Origin: Halichoerus grypus
Lineage: Eukaryota > Chordata > Mammalia > Carnivora > Phocidae
DNA: 64,000 bases
Assembly: GCF_964656455.1 (NCBI RefSeq)
Contig: NC_135726.1
Span: forward strand, 21,773,168-21,837,167
Reading direction: 5' to 3'
Both the position numbers and the translations under genes were made by a program. The notes under the pieces are model-generated. The model was not told the origin of the DNA. It was given only the letters and a program-made list of their open reading frames with translations, and made no database searches. Below are positions 59,993 through 64,000 of the stretch, piece by piece (position 1 is the stretch's first letter; every line of letters starts with the position of its first letter).

Positions 59993-60174
59993 TTATTTAT
60001 TTATTTGACAGAGAGAGAGACAGCGAGAGAGGGAACACAAGCAGGGGGAGTGGGAGAGGGAGAAGCAGGCTTCCCGCCGAGCAGGGAGCCCGATGCGGGG
60101 CTCGATCCCAGGACCCTGGGATCATGACCTGAGCCGAAGGCAGACGCTTAACGACTGAGCCACCCAGGCGCCCC
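59951..60174 (-). mobile_element. CAN-SINE, young, with T37 tail
   Basis: Antisense, near-consensus: T37 run (59949-59985), AAAGATCTTATTTATTTATT, GACAGAGAGAGAGACAGCGA, GATCCCAGGACCCTGGGATC, CCACCCAGGCGCCCC. Direct repeat GATTTCTT at 59943-59950 and 60175-60182. The long uninterrupted tail indicates a recent insertion. Confidence 0.98.
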
Positions 60175-60182
60175 GATTTCTT

Positions 60183-60395
60183 GAGTTAGACTATAAAAAC
60201 CAGAGACTTGAGTTTATACTCTTGTGAAATAGTTAGAAATATTTTCTCTGCCTTTATCATAGTAAGGACTAAAAGTTTCAGAATGATAGAAATTTTATTG
60301 AAGCACATAAGAATGTACTATGTTTTCAGGAAATTATTGAGATATACTTCATTTTCATACAGACATTTTCCAGAGGGCAATAATGTATGCAGAAT
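60183..60395. other. Unassigned sequence
   Basis: No feature recognised. Confidence 0.4.
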
Positions 60396-60431
60396 TCTGT
60401 CTGTCTATCTATCTATCTATCTATATATCTG

Positions 60432-60462
<31 letters not shown>

Positions 60463-60471
60463 CTGTCTATA
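60396..60471. repeat. (TCTA)n microsatellite
   Basis: About 76 bp of TCTA units with one ATAT and several TCTG interruptions; the complement-type of the GATA tract at 37617. Confidence 0.98.
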
Positions 60472-60474
60472 GAA

Positions 60475-60800
60475 TCATAGAACTGTAATCATAATACTGT
60501 CACACCACTTGCTTATGGAAAATGTGATTAATCATTGTAAAGCACAGTTTCTTCTGTCAAATAAGAGTAATAATCTTATCTTTATATGGAATTTTCAGGA
60601 TTAACTATAATTACACACAATTACAATGGTTACCTCATTTTTCAGGGCTTAATAAACACATGTTTTTTTTTGGTTATCACCATAATTTCCCTCCCAATGT
60701 ACCCTTTTTTACCCAGTGGGATGGACAAAAACCAAATGGACTTGGTCTTAAAAGTTGTAGAATACATAAATGGGATAGGTTGATAGCATTGGACTGGTAA
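60475..60800. other. Unassigned sequence, possible MIR trace
   Basis: TTCTTCTGTCAAATAAGAGT (60549) resembles a decayed MIR segment; the rest is unassigned. Confidence 0.35.
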
Positions 60801-60804
60801 AATA

Positions 60805-63800
60805 CTTCAGAATAGAGAGATAAAGAGCTTTCAGGACAAACAGAAATTAAAAGAATTTGTGATCACTAAGCCAGCCCTGCAAGAAATATTAAAGGGGATC
60901 CTGTAAGCAAAGAGGGAGCCCCAAAATAACATAGACCAGAAAGAAACAGAAACAATCTACAGAAACAGGGACTTTACAGGCAATGCAATGGCACTAAATT
61001 CATGTCTTTCAATAGTTACTCTGAATGTAAATGGGCTAAATGCACCAATCAAAAGACATAGGGTATCAGATTGGGTAAAAAAAGCAAGACCCATCCATAT
61101 GCTGTCTACAAGAGATTCATTTTAGACCTAAATGTACCTCCAGATTGAAAGTGAGGGTGTGGAGAACCATTTATCATGCTAATAGACGTCAAAAGAAAGC
61201 TGGGGTAGGAATCCTTATATCAGACAAATTAGATTTTAAACCAAAGACTGCAGTAAGGGATGAAGAGGGACACTATATCATACTTAAAGGGTCTATCCAA
61301 CAAGAAGATCTAACAATTATAAATAATTATGCTCCTAACTTGGGAGCAGCCAATTATATAAACCAATTAATAACAAAGAAAGACATTGATAATAATACAA
61401 TAATAGTAGGGACTTCAACACCCCCCTCACTGCAATGTACAGATCATCTAAGCAGAAGATAAAAAGGAAACAAGGGCTTTGAATGACACACTGGACAAGA
61501 TGGACGTCCAGGTATATACAGAGCATTCAATCCTAAAGCAATATTCTTCTCAAGTGCACATGGAACATTCTCCAGAATAGATCACATACTGGGTCACAAA
61601 TCAGGTCTCAACTAGTACCAAAAGTTTGGGATTATTCCCTGCATATTTTCAGACCACAGTGCTTTGAAACTTGAACTCAATCACAAGAGGAAATTTGGAA
61701 GGAACTCAAACACTTGGAGGTTAAAGATTTTCCTACTAAAGAATGAATGGGTCAACCAGGAAATTGAAGACGAGTTTTGAAAAATCATGGAAACAAATGA
61801 AAATGAAAACACAGCTGTTCAAAACCTTTGGGATACAGCAAAGGTAGTCCTAAGAGGGAAGTACATAGCAATACAAGCCTTTCTCAAAAAATTAGGAAAG
61901 TCTCAAATACACAAGCTAACTTTAACCTAAAGGAGCTGAAGAAAGAATATCAAATAAAGCCTAAATCCAGCAGAAGAGAAATAATAAAGATTAGAGCAGA
62001 AATCAATGAAATAGAAACCAAAAGAACAGCTCAATGAAACTAGAAGCCAGTTCTTTGAAGAATTAATAAGATTGATAAAGCTCTAGCCAATCAAAAAGAA
62101 AAGAGAAAGGACCCAAATTAATAAAATCACAAATGAGAGTGGAGAGATCAGGACCAAAACTACGGAAATATAAGCAATTTTAAGAATATATTATGAGCAA
62201 CAATATGCCAACAAATTAGGCAATCTGGAAGAAATGGATGCATTCCTGGAACTTATAAACTACCAAAACTGAAATAGGAAGAAATAGAAAACCTGAACAG
62301 ATCCATAACCAGCAAGGAAATTGAAGCAGTAATCAAAAATCTCCCAACAAACAACAGCCCAGAGCCAGATGGCTTCCCAGGGGGATTCTAGCAAACATTT
62401 AAAGAAGAACTAATACCTATTCTTCTGAAGCTGTTTCAAAAAATAGCAATGGAAGGAAAATTTCCAAACTTGTTTTGTGAGGCCAGCATTACCTTGATCC
62501 CAACACCTGACGAAGACCCCACCAAAAAGGAGAATTACAGACCAATATCCCTGATGAACATGGATGCAAAAATTCTCACGAAGGTACTAGCCAATAGGAT
62601 CCAGCAGTATATTAAAAGGATTATTCACCACAACCAAGTGGGATTTATTCCTGGGCTGCAAGGGTGGTTCAACATTTGCAAATCAATCAACGTGATACAT
62701 CACATTAATAAAAGAAAGGACAATAACTATAATATCCTCTCAATTGATGCAGAAAAATCATTTGACAAAATAAGTCATCCTTTCTTGATTAAAACTCTCC
62801 ACAGTGTAGGAATAGAGGGAACATACCTAATATCATAAAAACTATCTACAAAAAGCCCACAGCAAATATTATTCTCAATGGGGCAAAACTGAGAGCTTTT
62901 CCCCTAAGGTCAGGAACATGACGGGGATGCCCACTCTCACCACTGTTATTCAACATTGTGTTGGAAGTCCTAGCCTCAGCAATCAGACAACAAAAAGAAA
63001 TAAAAGGCATTCAGATTGGCAAAGGAGAAATCAAGCTCTCTTCGCAGATGACATATTTTATATGGAAAACCAAAATCCACCCCAAAATTGCTAGAAATCA
63101 TACAGGAATTCAGCAACATTGCAGGATATAAAATCAATGACAGAAATCAGTTGCATTTCTATACACTAACAATATAACTGAAGAAAGAGAAATTAAGGAA
63201 TCGATTCCATTTACAATTGCACCAAAAACCATAAGATACCTAGGAATAAATCTAACCAAAGAGGTAAAGGATCTGTACTCTAAAAACTACAGAACACTTA
63301 TGAGAGAAATTAAGGAAGACACCTAAAGACATGGAAAAACATTCCTTGCTCATGAATTGGAAGAATAAATATTGTTAAAATGTCTGTGATACCCAGTGCA
63401 ATCTATACATTCAATATAATTCCTATCAAAATACCATCAACATTTTTCACAGAGCTAGAACGAATAATCCTAAAATTTGAATGGAACCAGAGAAGACCCC
63501 GAATAGCAAGAGGAATGTTGGGGAAAAAAAAAAAAATCTAGTGGCATCACAATGCAGGACATCAAGCTCTATTACAAAGTTGTAAGCATCAAGACAGTAT
63601 GATACTGGCAAAAAAATAGACACATAGATCAGTGGAACAGAATAGAAAACCCAGAAATGGATCCTCAACTCTATGGCCAACTAATCTTTGACAAAGCTGG
63701 AAAGTCTATCCAATGGAAAAAAGACAGTCTTTTCAATAAATGGTGCCTGGAAAATTGGACAGCCACATGCAGAAGAATGAAACTGGACCATTTCCTCACA

Positions 63801-64000
63801 TCACACACAAAAATAGACTCAAAATGGTTGAAAGACCTAAATGTGAGACAGGAATCCATCAAAATCCTTGAGAACACAGGCAGCAACCTCTTTGACCTCA
63901 GCCACAACAACTTCTTGCTAGACACATCTCCAGAGGCTAGGGAAACAAAAGCAAAAATGAACTATTGGCACTTCATCAAGATAAAAAGCTTTTGCACAGT
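60805..64000 (+). mobile_element. LINE-1, comparatively young, 5'-truncated, continues past window end
   Basis: Sense L1 beginning in the last part of ORF1 (AGAGCTTTCAGGACAAACAG at about 60826), then inter-ORF spacer, then ORF2 from about 60988 to the window edge, where ORF2 is still running. Much better preserved than the other L1 copies here. The start near 60805 fits 5' truncation, as is usual for L1. The 3' UTR, poly(A) and target duplication lie outside. Confidence 0.93.
60988..64000 (+). pseudogene. L1 ORF2 (endonuclease-reverse transcriptase), broken and incomplete
   Basis: ORF2 makes the nicking endonuclease and reverse transcriptase that copy L1 and SINE RNA. The reading starts MALNS at 60988, with L-N-V-N-G-L-N at about 61021. 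An extra A in the A-run near 61075-61081 shifts frame. A frame running 61145-61462 holds mid-endonuclease sequence. A base appears to be missing near 61411 in the 'GDFN' region. A TAG lies at 62389-62391 just before the QTF segment. The frame 62449-62838 holds reverse transcriptase motifs, with [16 protein letters not shown], and [11 protein letters not shown] (catalytic-Asp motif). The FADD catalytic box codons are intact at 63041-63052, but about four bases are missing immediately upstream, shifting frame. Cannot encode a full protein. About 80% of ORF2 length is present. Confidence 0.88.

Overview
This window is repeat-rich, AT-rich mammalian nuclear DNA. I found no host protein-coding gene, rRNA gene or free-standing tRNA gene. 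Twelve copies of a tRNA-derived SINE of carnivoran (CAN-SINE) type point to an arctoid carnivore (bear, seal or mustelid lineage). They have a head reading CTGGGTGGCTCAGT, a body reading GATCCCAGGGTCCTGGGATC and a (TC)n-AAATAAA-A(n) tail. The body differs from the dog and cat subfamilies as I remember them. The species call is inference from memory of SINE subfamilies; no database was searched. No open reading frame passes as a host gene: the long ones are antisense or sense pieces of decayed LINE-1, microsatellite translations or chance ORFs. The window is most likely intergenic or deep intronic.

Layout. 1-1.9 kb: an inverted pair of CAN-SINEs followed by two L1 pieces in opposite orientation. 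1.9-7.1 kb: mostly single-copy sequence with MIR remnants. 7.1-9.5 kb: two old sense L1 fragments, the second carrying a 62-bp tandem duplication and a CAN-SINE. 10.4-12.8 kb: an old antisense L1 split by a (TG)n tract plus SINE. 12.9-14.1 kb: ancient repeats. 14-19.7 kb: single copy with MIRs. 19.7-28.1 kb: a cluster of old L1 pieces, mostly antisense, with a (CA)35 tract and a poly(A)-ended insert. 29.5-32.4 kb: ancient repeat, MER20-like element and MaLR-type LTRs. 33.9-35.7 kb: two CAN-SINEs in opposite orientation. 37-38.6 kb: L2, MIR and a GATA tract. 39.5-45.4 kb: LTR remnants. 45.7-48.0 kb: three CAN-SINEs. 48-59 kb: mostly single copy with MIR, one hAT-type MITE and a split LTR. 59.3-60.2 kb: two young SINEs in opposite orientation. 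60.8 kb to the end: a comparatively young, 5'-truncated sense L1 whose ORF2 is broken by frameshifts and a stop and runs off the window.

Function. The elements do not form a pathway. L1 supplies the reverse transcriptase and endonuclease activity that normally mobilises the SINEs, and many SINEs here have visible target-site duplications with A-rich tails, the hallmark of L1-mediated insertion. I see no convincing undescribed biological system. The best leads are the poly(A)-ended insert at about 24.5-25.6 kb, the SINE near-palindrome at the left edge, the internal duplication in the L1 ORF1 remnant, and several apparently recent SINE and microsatellite loci that could be polymorphic.
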